A DNA stretch of 53,246 nt from an uncultured Lachnospiraceae bacterium (GTDB lineage Bacteria > Bacillota > Clostridia > Lachnospirales > Lachnospiraceae), in assembly GCA_947629585.1 (NCBI GenBank), contig CANREH010000011.1, positions 1 through 53,246 of the forward strand. Direction: 5' to 3'. The first letter of the stretch is position 1, and each line of letters opens with the position of its first letter. Shown here one piece after another: positions 36,701 through 44,379 of this stretch. Made by a program: the position numbers and the translations under genes. Below the pieces are notes generated by a model. That model searched no databases. It had not been told where the DNA came from and was given only the letters and a program-made list of their open reading frames with translations.

Positions 36701-37738
36701 AGTTGCTCCTTCAATGTCTACCGCTCCGTCCTTCGCGATTTTCAGGGTCAGATCCGCAACGCCGATCCCGCGTCCCCTGTCCTGAATCATAATCACCGGC
36801 TTTCCGTTCACAAGCCCCGTCTTTTCATCTACGCCCGATAAATCATAATATTTTCTGGCATTATGATCCGTCGAAGGGAAATTCTGATGAAGATGGCCGC
36901 ACATAACGGCGTCCACATCCGCCAGATTGGCAATGGCATACCCTTCGTTCTCGCTCAGCGGCTCCGGCGACTCCACGCCAATCCCGGTATGTGCAATCAC
37001 AAGGACAACATCCGCGCCGTTTTCTTTTGCGGAAGCCGCCTGTTCCTTCACGACCTCCACCATATCTTCCGTTACCAGCTCTCCTGTATGGGTATTGTAA
37101 TTAGAAAGCGCCGGGCGCGTCACGCCGATAATCGCAATGTCCACAGGATACGTATTCCCGTCCGTCGCCTGGCACTGCTTCTGGACCATGAGATAAGGCT
37201 TCCAGACATTGTTTTTTGTAATGGCGTCGTATACATTGGCAACCGTAAAAAGCCCGGAATAACCAGTTCTGCTTACCTGTTCCTTAATATAAGGAACACC
37301 GTAATCAAAATCGTGGTTTCCAAGCGTCAGGGCATCATAACCGATCTCCGCCATCGCCGCATACATTGGCTGCAGAGAATCATGGCTGTGCTCGAAAATA
37401 TAGTCACTTCCATAACCATATATCGTGTCGCCGACATCCACTGTCACCGAAGCGCCCGTAGTTACCCCCGCCCTCGCTTCTTTGATCAGGGTCGAGACCT
37501 TTGCAAGGCTTCCTTTCGCTTTCTCGCCTGCATTGTCGTAATACTCCACGGACAACTGATTATGCAGATCTGTCGTAGATATAATCCGAAGAGTCGCCTC
37601 CGCAGCCTGCGCCGTCACCGTGCCGGAGCCGAAAAAGAAAAGGAATAAAAATACCAGCAAATAACGTTTCTTTCCTTTCCCCGGTCTCCTTTGTCGTCCC
37701 GTTACAAAATTCATCTCACAATTACCCACTTTTTTCAT
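33755..37738 (-). CDS. Secreted 5'-nucleotidase-family metallophosphatase with Ig-like repeats
   Basis: A 1,327-residue surface or secreted protein. A signal segment (RYLLVFLFLFFFGSGTVTAQA) leads to a calcineurin-like phosphatase domain with full metal ligands: STTDLHNQ, VDVGDTIYG, LGNHDFDYG, VIAHTGIG and CGHLHQNF. The 5'-nucleotidase C-terminal domain follows with MFTMKDLLGI and YRITGAQLKEWLEW. From about residue 640 the chain is a string of bacterial Ig-like modules (DTSGPTLVAAS...), ending in basic beta modules without an LPXTG anchor. The likely role is release of phosphate and nucleosides from extracellular nucleotides or cyclic nucleotides. In-frame Met codons at 37792 and 37711 are alternative starts. 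Ig-like arms suggest cell-wall or mucus contact. Confidence 0.88.
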   Translation of the reverse strand: MKKVGNCEMNFVTGRQRRPGKGKKRYLLVFLFLFFFGSGTVTAQAAEATLRIISTTDLHNQLSVEYYDNAGEKAKGSLAKVSTLIKEARAGVTTGASVTVDVGDTIYGYGSDYIFEHSHDSLQPMYAAMAEIGYDALTLGNHDFDYGVPYIKEQVSRTGYSGLFTVANVYDAITKNNVWKPYLMVQKQCQATDGNTYPVDIAIIGVTRPALSNYNTHTGELVTEDMVEVVKEQAASAKENGADVVLVIAHTGIGVESPEPLSENEGYAIANLADVDAVMCGHLHQNFPSTDHNARKYYDLSGVDEKTGLVNGKPVIMIQDRGRGIGVADLTLKIAKDGAVDIEGATSKIVYCEKDTQEDPVILQYKSLFDDKIKATYEESVANLADGESIQDYFGYLADNAAMQINNECKIRQGLLFRSERGNAYSNYPVIAASAYKKTGSEGNNDFLSIKGMFTMKDLLGIQSYNRDYMMIYRITGAQLKEWLEWNASIYGYWESASSFADSNMRNFISSMGLKSVMASSWMDNWKYFTVFDGIEYEFNMDNAPKYNRYGDVVSSSSSRLSRLTYNGQPVTDDMEFLLVTERGLVYNNPVIGSAVLNQRVKNSSIYLVSQLKEYVAELGSYGALKTGCDQNWDMITSAGDNYLIRSGASSKETAQSQSWYSNILAETEDYIYYQARFSGVQEADTSGPTLVAASTNTVKTNRDIVIAVQATDKSGVASVKYASGEYAENDSIWNTAADVTGTGFTVTENSVYTVMASDTLGNRSVKHIRVDNLDRTILQVPEVNSYTNKKTALGGYAEPLSTVYAEVGDVTYTATAEADGKFSCEIPYQKSGTSVAVYAMDADGRKSDKVTVAVTHAGPNYPSVEGLDNKSKYIKGVLNDESYCQIFAVIGTKVYVSKDGGRDAYINSTKYSASKTIVETAYTQTDGAFSLKVAVQDRDKKIKVFSVDTIGRVSAVNEFTVTDAAPNKPTIYKVCDAESTIYGRIPAPVSGSAYTINLQVGTETYNGTADVNGYFEIPVSSLSEGTEIAVTASDVVDGQTRTSAKATSEVLSCESYVGMYGYIAIDAPTDKMSALSGRILSSGYNTVYVKIGSEHYALPVDENRQFYLDLGEPLVPGTEIKAVIREQQGQLTDSLVVKVKKAPALAPTVLTDTVYNTSKKVKLLSEEECTACVKVGDQTFTSDDAVYDDLYGAYEYTVALKNISAKESITIYMLNEAGKSKKINSVVKGKKPDIRSLSKITYKKKKLTGKVGLYLSPDLGSKAVTVNSTGTKVYAKTGGKVYQGTVKRSGKFKIKFPAKMKSGKKIKVWAVNNFGGKGKVVTTYVK

Positions 37739-37984
37739 CCTTCCTATTGCAATAGTTCCTTTATTTATAATTTGACGGCTTCGTGTTATCAAAAACCTTA
37801 TAACAACTGCCGATAATTTTTAAGAAGAGTATTTACCAGCACATTTCATGCTCTCGCTACTATATAGTATGAACGAAATGTAACAAAATCTTGTCATTTC
37901 CGTAAGGAATCCAAAAATTTCCTTATTAATGATATCATTACAAATAAATTTTTTTAACAATAACCTTAGAAAGCAGGTGTTTTT

Positions 37985-39037
37985 ATGCGTCTCCTGACCC
38001 GTACCATCAACTATATTGAACCAGCCAATGAACTTGCCAGGGATCGTGCCAGGCTCCACTGGGATCAGATTGCCAAGCCCCTGCACAGCCTGGGCCTCTT
38101 AGAAGACGCCATCACAAAAATCGCAGGGATCACGGAAAAGGAAACGATCTCTTTAGAGCGCTGTGCCTTATTCCTCGCCTGCGCAGACAATGGAATCACA
38201 CAGGAAAACGTCACACAGACGGGAAGCGAAACCACGCTTGCCGTCGCTAAAAACCTGGCAAAAAGGAAGACAAGCGCCTGCATTATGGCAGACCTCGCCC
38301 ATGTGGATGTCTTTCCGTTAGATTTCGGGATGCTCTCGGAAACAGAGGGAATCCGGGAATATAAGCTTGCACGGGGAACCAGGAATTTTGCAAAAGGCCC
38401 CGCGATGGAGTACGAAGATGCCGTCAAAACCATCGAAAACGGAATCCTTGCCGCGGAAGAAATCCTGGAAAAAGGCTATGATCTGCTCTGTCTGGGAGAA
38501 ATGGGAATCGGAAATACCACCACCAGCAGCGCAGTCACGGCAGCGCTGTTACAGCTTCCTGCCCAGACTGTGACCGGACGCGGCTCCGGGCTTTCCCCGG
38601 AAGGCATATGCCATAAAATACAGGTCATTGAAACAGCAATCGCACGGCTTAAACCCGATCCGGAAGATGTCATCGACACGCTTTCCAAAGTAGGCGGATT
38701 TGACCTCGCCGCCCTGTGCGGCGCCTGCCTTGCCTGTGCAAAGCATAAAGTCCCTGTCCTTCTGGATGGGTTCATCTCCTCTGTGGCAGCCCTCTGCGCC
38801 GGAAAGCTCTGCCCGGAATGCAGGGATTACCTGTTGGCCTCCCACGTTTCCAAAGAACCCGCCGGAAAGCTCCTCCTGGATACCCTCGGCTTAAAGCCGC
38901 TCCTTACCTGTGAAATGTGCCTCGGAGAAGGGACCGGGGCTGTGGCTGCCGTCCCTCTGTTAAAAATGGCCGCCGGGGTCTACCACCATGCCAGCGTCTT
39001 TGAAGAAATCGGGGTAGAAAACTATCAGCCTCTATAG
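37985..39037 (+). CDS. cobT: Nicotinate-nucleotide:dimethylbenzimidazole phosphoribosyltransferase CobT
   Basis: A 350-residue enzyme of lower-ligand activation in cobamide synthesis: it makes alpha-ribazole phosphate from a benzimidazole-type base and nicotinate mononucleotide. The family marks are FLACADNGITQENVTQ at the N-terminus, GEMGIGNTTTSSAV in the centre, TGRGSGLS and, near the C-terminus, CLGEGTGAVAAVPLL with the catalytic Glu. GCAGGTG precedes ATG at 37985 after an intergenic region without other features. No cobalamin riboswitch or other cob genes are adjacent, so in this window it stands alone. It may salvage external bases or cobinamide. Its 3' end overlaps the convergent radical-SAM gene by six bases. 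Confidence 0.93.
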   Translation: MRLLTRTINYIEPANELARDRARLHWDQIAKPLHSLGLLEDAITKIAGITEKETISLERCALFLACADNGITQENVTQTGSETTLAVAKNLAKRKTSACIMADLAHVDVFPLDFGMLSETEGIREYKLARGTRNFAKGPAMEYEDAVKTIENGILAAEEILEKGYDLLCLGEMGIGNTTTSSAVTAALLQLPAQTVTGRGSGLSPEGICHKIQVIETAIARLKPDPEDVIDTLSKVGGFDLAALCGACLACAKHKVPVLLDGFISSVAALCAGKLCPECRDYLLASHVSKEPAGKLLLDTLGLKPLLTCEMCLGEGTGAVAAVPLLKMAAGVYHHASVFEEIGVENYQPL

Positions 39038-39955
39038 CGGTTCCACCCCTTTCAAATCAAAGGGTGGGATAAAGCTCTCCTCCGCCACATCCCTGTCCTG
39101 GAGAAAACCGTTTTCAATCCCAAGCTCCAGGGCATACTCCACCAGTTTCCGGTACTCCCTTTCTGTCACCCTGCGGTTAAGCTCCGGAACTTCCTTTCCA
39201 TGTTCCAGCGGCGTATACTGGCTCATGATGCTGATATAAATCCCGTCCCCATAAGTGCCGTACAGATATTTTAAAACCTTTTTTGCATTCCCCAACTGCC
39301 CCGGCAGCAGCAGATGACGCGCTATCACGCCCTTTTTCATCATGCCTTCCCCGTCAAAAACAGGCGTTCCCGCCTGACGGAACATCTCTTCCAGGGCAGG
39401 CTTTACCACATCCGGGTAATCCGCGGCATGGGAATATTTCTCTGCCGCTTCCCTGTCCATATACTTCACATCCGGCAGATAAATATCCACCAGCCCTTCT
39501 AAAAGTTTCAACGTTTCCGCCTTTTCATAGCCGCTGATATTGGCAATTACCGGTATGGATAACCCTTTTACCCCTGCAGCGATCAGCGCTTCTCTTACCG
39601 ATGGGATCACAGGATCCGGCGTCACCAGATTGATATTATGCGCGCCCTGTCCCTGGAGCTCTAAAAAGATCTCGGAAAGCCGCTCTATGGTTACAGCTTT
39701 CCCGATATGGTTTACCGCTATTTCCCTGTTCTGGCAGTATACACAGCCCAGGGAACAGCCGGAAAAAAATACCGCCCCGGAACCATGCTTTCCGGAAAGG
39801 CAGGGCTCCTCCCAGAAATGAAGAGCCGCGCGGGAAAGAACCACCTCAGCTCCCACGCGGCAATAACCAGTCCGGCCTTCCAAACGGTTTACCTTACAAT
39901 CCCTCGGACAAAGCCTGCAGGATCTGTAAAAATCGCCGCTAGAAATTGCTTCCAT
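39032..39955 (-). CDS. PflX-like radical SAM protein
   Basis: A 307-residue protein of the PflX/COG1313 type, related to pyruvate-formate-lyase activases. An N-terminal cysteine region (CRLCPRDC... GYCRVG) is followed by the radical SAM cluster motif CSLGCVYCQN (CxxxCxxC), a GG-like segment, and TPDPVIPSVREAL. The C-terminal half has the HLLLPGQLGNAKKVL segment characteristic of the family. The substrate is not known; activation of a glycyl radical enzyme has been suggested but not shown. The chosen ATG at 39955 lies inside the end of the tautomerase gene (17-bp overlap); a longer in-frame start at 39979 lacks a ribosome site. The two genes appear translationally coupled. Confidence 0.82.
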   Translation of the reverse strand: MEAISSGDFYRSCRLCPRDCKVNRLEGRTGYCRVGAEVVLSRAALHFWEEPCLSGKHGSGAVFFSGCSLGCVYCQNREIAVNHIGKAVTIERLSEIFLELQGQGAHNINLVTPDPVIPSVREALIAAGVKGLSIPVIANISGYEKAETLKLLEGLVDIYLPDVKYMDREAAEKYSHAADYPDVVKPALEEMFRQAGTPVFDGEGMMKKGVIARHLLLPGQLGNAKKVLKYLYGTYGDGIYISIMSQYTPLEHGKEVPELNRRVTEREYRKLVEYALELGIENGFLQDRDVAEESFIPPFDLKGVEPL

Positions 39956-40283
39956 TCCAGCCCCAGTCCTTTCCTGCCGCATATTGTATATAGATCCGGC
40001 TGGCAGGAATCGCAAGCTCTTCCTCAAAAATTTTACAGAGCACGCCCGTCATCTTGTCATAGACCTGGGAAGACGCGCTGCCGAAAATCTTCACCTCGAT
40101 AAAAGCGCTTTCCGCATCCTTGTTCCCCTGGAAATACAGATCATAGGAATCCTCAAATCCCACCATCAGCCAGTGCTCCGACTTCCCCGGAATGATGGAA
40201 ATCGCTTCCCCGAGCTTCTTCTTAATGCTCTCCTTCTTTTCCTCACTCATTTTTACCGTTACTTTTGCATTGATAAATGGCAT
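39939..40283 (-). CDS. MIF-like tautomerase
   Basis: A 114-residue protein, the standard length of the macrophage migration inhibitory factor fold. Met is followed by Pro-Phe-Ile-Asn; after Met removal Pro-1 is the catalytic base of MIF and its bacterial relatives. The KSEHWLMVGFED segment and the closing ASRIYIQYAAGKDWGWNGSNF match family members. Activity on phenylpyruvate-like keto/enol substrates is likely. The in vivo role is unknown; host-mimic effects have been discussed for gut bacterial MIFs. The start at 40283 has GGAGG five bases upstream. It precedes and overlaps the PflX-like gene. Confidence 0.85.
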   Translation of the reverse strand: MPFINAKVTVKMSEEKKESIKKKLGEAISIIPGKSEHWLMVGFEDSYDLYFQGNKDAESAFIEVKIFGSASSQVYDKMTGVLCKIFEEELAIPASRIYIQYAAGKDWGWNGSNF

Positions 40284-40393
40284 ACTTTCCTCCGTTCCCC
40301 GCCTGCGGCGGCATTTCATATCCCTATTATAATCAATTCTTTCCATAATAACAACAGGGAATGGAAAAATTATCACGAATTTCCTTGTTCATA

Positions 40394-40422
40394 TTGCATG
40401 ATATTCGTTCTTCTGCTATAAT
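40394..40422 (+). promoter_or_regulatory. Sigma-A promoter upstream of the 239-aa gene
   Basis: TTGCAT (40394-40399), 17 bp, TATAAT (40417-40422). The leader to the ATG at 40485 is about 55 nt. Confidence 0.75.
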
Positions 40423-40484
40423 AATTTCATACAAAATGACGAATATATACGCCGCACAGCGGCAGAATGGAGGAGTTAGCAATT

Positions 40485-41204
40485 ATGACAGTAAAAGAAT
40501 TTGACGATTTCTTAAAAGAGCAGGGCTTGACAAAGTCCCAGATCCAGGATTTGGACTACCAGATTTCCAGGCACATTACTTACAACGAAGCTGAAGCCTA
40601 TCCGGGAACGCTGCACGAAAAGGCTGCCGCTTTTTATGAGCACTACCGCAAGATCGTGGCAGAGACCGACCGCGAGCACTATCTGGACAATGCCAAGAAG
40701 ATGTTTGACCGCTATATCGGCACGCAGAACAAGAACAAGGGAACCGTTGCAGCCAAGCTCATCAAACAGATGGGCGAGTTCCGTTATGATTTTTCCTTCA
40801 TGGACGAAGTTGCCGCCGCAGAATACCTTGTTATGATTTACAACCGTTCCGAGAACAACGAAATGTCCGGCAAGTTTGCCAAGTACTATGATTCCATGAT
40901 TGAACAGCTCTGGAAGCACAATGAAATTATTTTATTTAAATATATCTTCATGCAGGAAATCCACGACGCTGAAGATATGGTAGCTGTTTACCATTACAAT
41001 TCCAACCGCCCAAATGGACAGGGAGAATTTATCCTGCAGTGCGAAGTCAACGAGTTTTTCCCTCATGATCTCTCCCAGGCAGCCAACATTATCTTTGAGC
41101 TTGGCGCGAAGGAAGGCGGAAAGCCGATTGACCGCGAAGTAGGGTTACAGATGCTTTCCGGCGGTACCAACATTGACGCTCTTTTAAAATCCTTAAAAGA
41201 CTAA
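40485..41204 (+). CDS. Conserved cytoplasmic protein of unknown function, 239 aa
   Basis: A soluble, acidic protein starting MTVKEFDDFLKEQGLTKSQI, with a helical N-terminal half (EYPGTLHEKAAAFYEHYR-like helices) and a C-terminal part ending VGLQMLSGGTNIDALLKSLKD. It has no signal peptide, membrane segment, Cys cluster or nucleotide-binding motif. I could not assign a family. The ATG at 40485 is chosen over 40467 because the GGAGG lies within the longer frame. A clear promoter precedes it, and a 40-bp repeat begins three bases after the stop. Codon use matches neighbouring housekeeping genes. Confidence 0.8.
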   Translation: MTVKEFDDFLKEQGLTKSQIQDLDYQISRHITYNEAEAYPGTLHEKAAAFYEHYRKIVAETDREHYLDNAKKMFDRYIGTQNKNKGTVAAKLIKQMGEFRYDFSFMDEVAAAEYLVMIYNRSENNEMSGKFAKYYDSMIEQLWKHNEIILFKYIFMQEIHDAEDMVAVYHYNSNRPNGQGEFILQCEVNEFFPHDLSQAANIIFELGAKEGGKPIDREVGLQMLSGGTNIDALLKSLKD

Positions 41205-41207
41205 ATC

Positions 41208-41247
41208 GCAACAGTTCAGCCATTAGCTCGATTTGGCTGCTCTGCAG
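41208..41247 (+). repeat. Interspersed 40-bp repeat, copy 3
   Basis: GCAACAGTTCAGCCATTAGC followed by TCGATTTGGCTGCTCTGCAG. It lies between the 239-aa gene and the HD gene, and is close to the right arm of the 52842-53005 element in reverse complement. Confidence 0.8.
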
Positions 41248-41261
41248 GGGAGTTTTCATTT

Positions 41262-41711
41262 ATGATATATACAGATATGACAAAAAAAGCGATGAAACTT
41301 GCTTATGACCTGCATAAGGGTCAGACAGACAAAGGCGGGATTCCCTATATTTTTCATCCATATCACCTTGCGGAACAAATGAAAACAGAAGAAGGTGTCA
41401 TTGTCGCCCTTCTGCATGACACTTTAGAAGATACCCCTATTACTATTTCCCGGCTTCGGGAGCAGGGCTTTTCAGAACCGATATTAGAAGCCGTATCCCT
41501 TCTTACCCATGACAAAAGCGTGCCATACATGGATTATATCCGAAAGCTCTGCAAAAATCCCATAGCCTATCATGTCAAGCTTGCAGACTTACGGCACAAC
41601 AGCGACACCTCCAGGCTGGGGTCCGTCTTAACGGCTCCGGACAGGAAGCGGCTGAAAAAATATCAGGAAGCCATCCTTTATATGGAAAGCCGGGAACATG
41701 ACATTGTATGA
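41262..41711 (+). CDS. HD-domain (p)ppGpp hydrolase-like protein (MESH1/SpoT-HD type)
   Basis: A 149-residue protein formed only of the HD domain of RelA/SpoT enzymes. It shows LAYDLHKGQTDKGGIPYIFHP, the metal-binding HDTLEDT, and LADLRHNSD with the distal Asp. No synthetase, TGS or ACT domain is present, so it may hydrolyse (p)ppGpp or a related nucleotide as the small alarmone hydrolases do. The metal residues (His after YIF, HD, and D in LADLRHN) all seem intact. The start codon ATG at 41262 lies a short distance after GGGGAG. The repeat at 41208 separates it from the previous gene, and the gene ends at a bidirectional terminator. Confidence 0.85.
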   Translation: MIYTDMTKKAMKLAYDLHKGQTDKGGIPYIFHPYHLAEQMKTEEGVIVALLHDTLEDTPITISRLREQGFSEPILEAVSLLTHDKSVPYMDYIRKLCKNPIAYHVKLADLRHNSDTSRLGSVLTAPDRKRLKKYQEAILYMESREHDIV

Positions 41712-41715
41712 ATTT

Positions 41716-41748
41716 AAAAAAAGCTGCCGCATTTGCGGCAGCTTTTTT
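41716..41748. terminator. Bidirectional terminator
   Basis: AGCTGCCGC and GCGGCAGCT form a perfect hairpin with A7 before and T6 after. It lies between the convergent HD gene and lipoprotein gene and can end both. Confidence 0.85.
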
Positions 41749-41762
41749 GATAACAGGCTCAT

Positions 41763-43103
41763 TTATTTCTTTTTTGCCTTCGTCTTCTTTTTCACTTTCT
41801 TTTCCTTTATTTTAAACTTCACAATGGTTTTATTTCCCGCTTTATCCCATACCTTTAAGGTATATTTCCCTTTTTCTTTTACCTTTGTGCCGGAAGTAAT
41901 CTTCTTCCCATTTAAGACTGCCTTTTTAACGCCGGAAAAAGCATCGGAAAACTTCACCTTCACCGCTTTTTGATAGATCTTATTCTTAACCCCTTTCACC
42001 ACAGGCGCCGTCCGGTCCGTCTTAAAGGTGATGGTTTCCTGGTTTCCATAAATATCCTTCACTAAAAGCAGATGTTTTCCATCCGCAAGGACTGCCGGGG
42101 AAATGGTTACATAGTAAACAAAATCCTCATTATCCAAAAGATCACACTCTAAAACCGACTTTCCGTCCAATTCTGCGGAAAGGATGCCGCCGTCATCTTT
42201 CAGATATATGACCTGCTTTTGTTTCTGATATCCTTTGAACGCGACCTTTTCTTCTGCTTTATCCACAAGAACCGGCGCTGTCCTGTCAATGGCAAAATAA
42301 ACCGTTTTCTGCTCTTCTGCATTTTTCAGTATAATGCAGTACGTTCCGTCTACGGAAAAGACCGTGTCATTCTCCACTGGCTGGCCGTCCTGCATCTGCG
42401 CGCTTTCCGCTCCCTCAAAATGAAGCGTCACAGAATCTTTGCTTACCGTCCCCTGCGTAACGCCGGACACGGAAATCGTGCTGCTGCAGAAAGCATAGAG
42501 CTTATCAACCTCGGAAGTCATAGTATAACTCCAGGATGCCCTGTTAGGATTCCCGGCATCTACCGTTCCATTGGTATCCTCAATCGGGGAATCAAAGGTA
42601 ACGGATATTTCCAGATAGGAATTGCCCAGATATTTTTTCATTTCTTCCTCGGTCATATTGGAGGTATCAAAATAATCATTGGCATCCAGTGTTTTTTCTA
42701 TCATTTCCTGCGTCAGAAGGTTCCGGTTAATGCAGAATGAAGTCTCTGTCAATTCATAACCGCTGTCAAATCCCATCTGCGCATAGAAACCCGCAATGGA
42801 ATCAAATTCAATGCTGTTCTCCGACAAATCCCGGACAAGATAGGATTTGCCGTCAATCATTTCTTCCGTATACCCATCTTCCTCAATCAGGTCATTGACC
42901 ATGTCTTCCGCACCGCTGTCCATGCCAAAATCAACATAGGTGTCCAGGAGATATTGTATATATGCCGCTTTATCAAGCTTTTCCGTAACAGACAGGACTC
43001 CGCCGCCCGTCTTTGAAACCGTAAAATCCAGCCCTACTGTCGTACAGCCTGTCAGCACCATCAAAAGAAACGCCGATAAAAACACCATCCATCGTTTTCC
43101 CAT
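41763..43103 (-). CDS. Lipoprotein of unknown function with Ig-like C-terminus
   Basis: A 446-residue protein with a lipoprotein signal (WMVFLSAFLLMVLTGC; lipobox LTGC with Cys about residue 18). The N-terminal ~190 residues (GLDFTVSKTGGGVLSVTEKL...) look like a small folded domain of the type seen in clostridial lipoproteins with cell-envelope roles. The C-terminal half has two Ig/cadherin-like beta modules repeating DRTAPV, with a very basic end (KKVKKKTKAKKK) that may bind the cell wall or teichoic acid. The precise function is unknown. ATG at 43103 lies nine bases after GAGGAG; an ATG at 43112 is too close to that site. Confidence 0.75.
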   Translation of the reverse strand: MGKRWMVFLSAFLLMVLTGCTTVGLDFTVSKTGGGVLSVTEKLDKAAYIQYLLDTYVDFGMDSGAEDMVNDLIEEDGYTEEMIDGKSYLVRDLSENSIEFDSIAGFYAQMGFDSGYELTETSFCINRNLLTQEMIEKTLDANDYFDTSNMTEEEMKKYLGNSYLEISVTFDSPIEDTNGTVDAGNPNRASWSYTMTSEVDKLYAFCSSTISVSGVTQGTVSKDSVTLHFEGAESAQMQDGQPVENDTVFSVDGTYCIILKNAEEQKTVYFAIDRTAPVLVDKAEEKVAFKGYQKQKQVIYLKDDGGILSAELDGKSVLECDLLDNEDFVYYVTISPAVLADGKHLLLVKDIYGNQETITFKTDRTAPVVKGVKNKIYQKAVKVKFSDAFSGVKKAVLNGKKITSGTKVKEKGKYTLKVWDKAGNKTIVKFKIKEKKVKKKTKAKKK

Positions 43104-43125
43104 AAGCCACATCTCCTCTCTTTTA

Positions 43126-43151
43126 AGACAGCTTAATTTGGCTGCTCCGCA
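43126..43151 (+). repeat. Interspersed 40-bp repeat, partial copy 4
   Basis: AGACAGCTTAATTTGGC followed by TGCTCCGCAG, the 3' part of the repeat. It lies between purH and the lipoprotein gene; the 5' half is degenerate. Confidence 0.6.
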
Positions 43152-43161
43152 GACTGCCTTT

Positions 43162-44337
43162 TTAATGATGGAACAGACGGATGCCTGTAAATGCCATCAC
43201 CATTCCATACTTGTTGCAGGCTTCGATTACATTGTCATCCCGGATCGATCCGCCCGGCTGCGCAATATATTTCACGCCGCTTCTCCTGGCGCGCTCAATG
43301 TTGTCGCCAAACGGAAAGAACGCATCCGAACCAAGCGCCACATTCTCCATCCTGTCAAGCCATGCGCGCTTTTCCTCCTTTGTAAATACCTCCGGCTTTA
43401 CCTGAAAGGTATGTTCCCATACGCCATCCGCTAAGACATCCATATAATCGTCACTGATATAGACATCAATAGCATTGTCCCTGTCGGCACGCCCAAGCTT
43501 GTCCACAAACTGGAGTCCAAGCACCTGCGGCGCCTGCCTTAAAAACCAGTTATCCGCTTTATTCCCTGCAAGCCTTGTACAGTGGATTCTCGACTGCTGC
43601 CCTGCCCCAATGCCGATAGCCTGTCCATCCGCCACGTAGCAGACAGAATTTGACTGCGTGTATTTCAGCGTAATCATGGCAATGCTCAAATCCCGCTTCG
43701 CCTGCTCCGGCATTTCTTTCTTTTCCGTAACGACATTGGCAAACAAATTCCCGTCAATCTTTAACTCATTCCTGCCCTGCTCAAAGGTAATGCCGTAGAC
43801 CTGCTTATGCTCAACCGCTGCCGGACGATAATTTTCATCAATCTGGATAATGTTATAATTCCCCTTCTTCTTCTGTTTCAGGATTTCCAGCGCCTCCGGC
43901 TCATACCCCGGCGCAATAATGCCGTCGGAAACTTCCCGTTTAATCATTTTCGCCGTCGGGACATCACAGACATCCGACAGGGAAATAAAGTCGCCAAACG
44001 AAGACATGCGGTCTGCGCCCCTTGCCCTCGCGTAAGCGCAGGCTAACGGAGAAAGCTCCCCTAAATCATCCACCCAGTAAATCTTTTTTAACGTGTCCGA
44101 AAGCGGCAGGCCGACTGCTGCCCCGGCCGGGGAAACGTGCTTAAAAGATGCCGCCGCAGGAAGATCGGTCGCTGCCTTTAATTCCTTTACCAACTGCCAG
44201 CCGTTCAGCGCGTCCATAAAATTAATATAGCCCGGCTTCCCGTTCAAAACAGTAATCGGCAGCTCGCCTTCCTCCATAAAAATCCTGGACGGCTTCTGGT
44301 TCGGGTTACACCCGTATTTTAATTCTAATTCCTTCAT
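43162..44337 (-). CDS. purH: AICAR formyltransferase, PurH without the IMP-cyclohydrolase domain
   Basis: A 391-residue AICAR formyltransferase, the C-terminal half of ordinary bifunctional PurH. It starts [18 protein letters not shown] and shows [19 protein letters not shown] with the conserved Lys-His pair, [24 protein letters not shown] and [14 protein letters not shown], all typical of the formyl-transfer domain. The product FAICAR still needs ring closure; the adjacent purO-like gene encodes a stand-alone IMP cyclohydrolase. The two genes sit 42 bp apart in one direction, which makes a split two-protein route the natural reading. The start at 44337 has AAAGGA eight bases upstream. Confidence 0.9.
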   Translation of the reverse strand: MKELELKYGCNPNQKPSRIFMEEGELPITVLNGKPGYINFMDALNGWQLVKELKAATDLPAAASFKHVSPAGAAVGLPLSDTLKKIYWVDDLGELSPLACAYARARGADRMSSFGDFISLSDVCDVPTAKMIKREVSDGIIAPGYEPEALEILKQKKKGNYNIIQIDENYRPAAVEHKQVYGITFEQGRNELKIDGNLFANVVTEKKEMPEQAKRDLSIAMITLKYTQSNSVCYVADGQAIGIGAGQQSRIHCTRLAGNKADNWFLRQAPQVLGLQFVDKLGRADRDNAIDVYISDDYMDVLADGVWEHTFQVKPEVFTKEEKRAWLDRMENVALGSDAFFPFGDNIERARRSGVKYIAQPGGSIRDDNVIEACNKYGMVMAFTGIRLFHH

Positions 44338-44379
44338 TCTCAATATCCTTTCTTTATGCAGTTTTTTTCCCTGACATGC

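Noticed and set aside
36863-37648. A 261-codon + strand frame opposite the nucleotidase gene
   Set aside because: It lies fully antisense to the phosphatase domain, whose metal motifs are intact, and reads as Arg/His-rich shadow sequence.
41262-41711. Full RelA/SpoT synthetase
   Set aside because: Only the HD hydrolase domain is present in 149 residues; no synthetase domain follows.
42219-42740. A 173-codon + strand frame opposite the lipoprotein gene
   Set aside because: Antisense shadow of the lipoprotein coding sequence, with no start-site signal.
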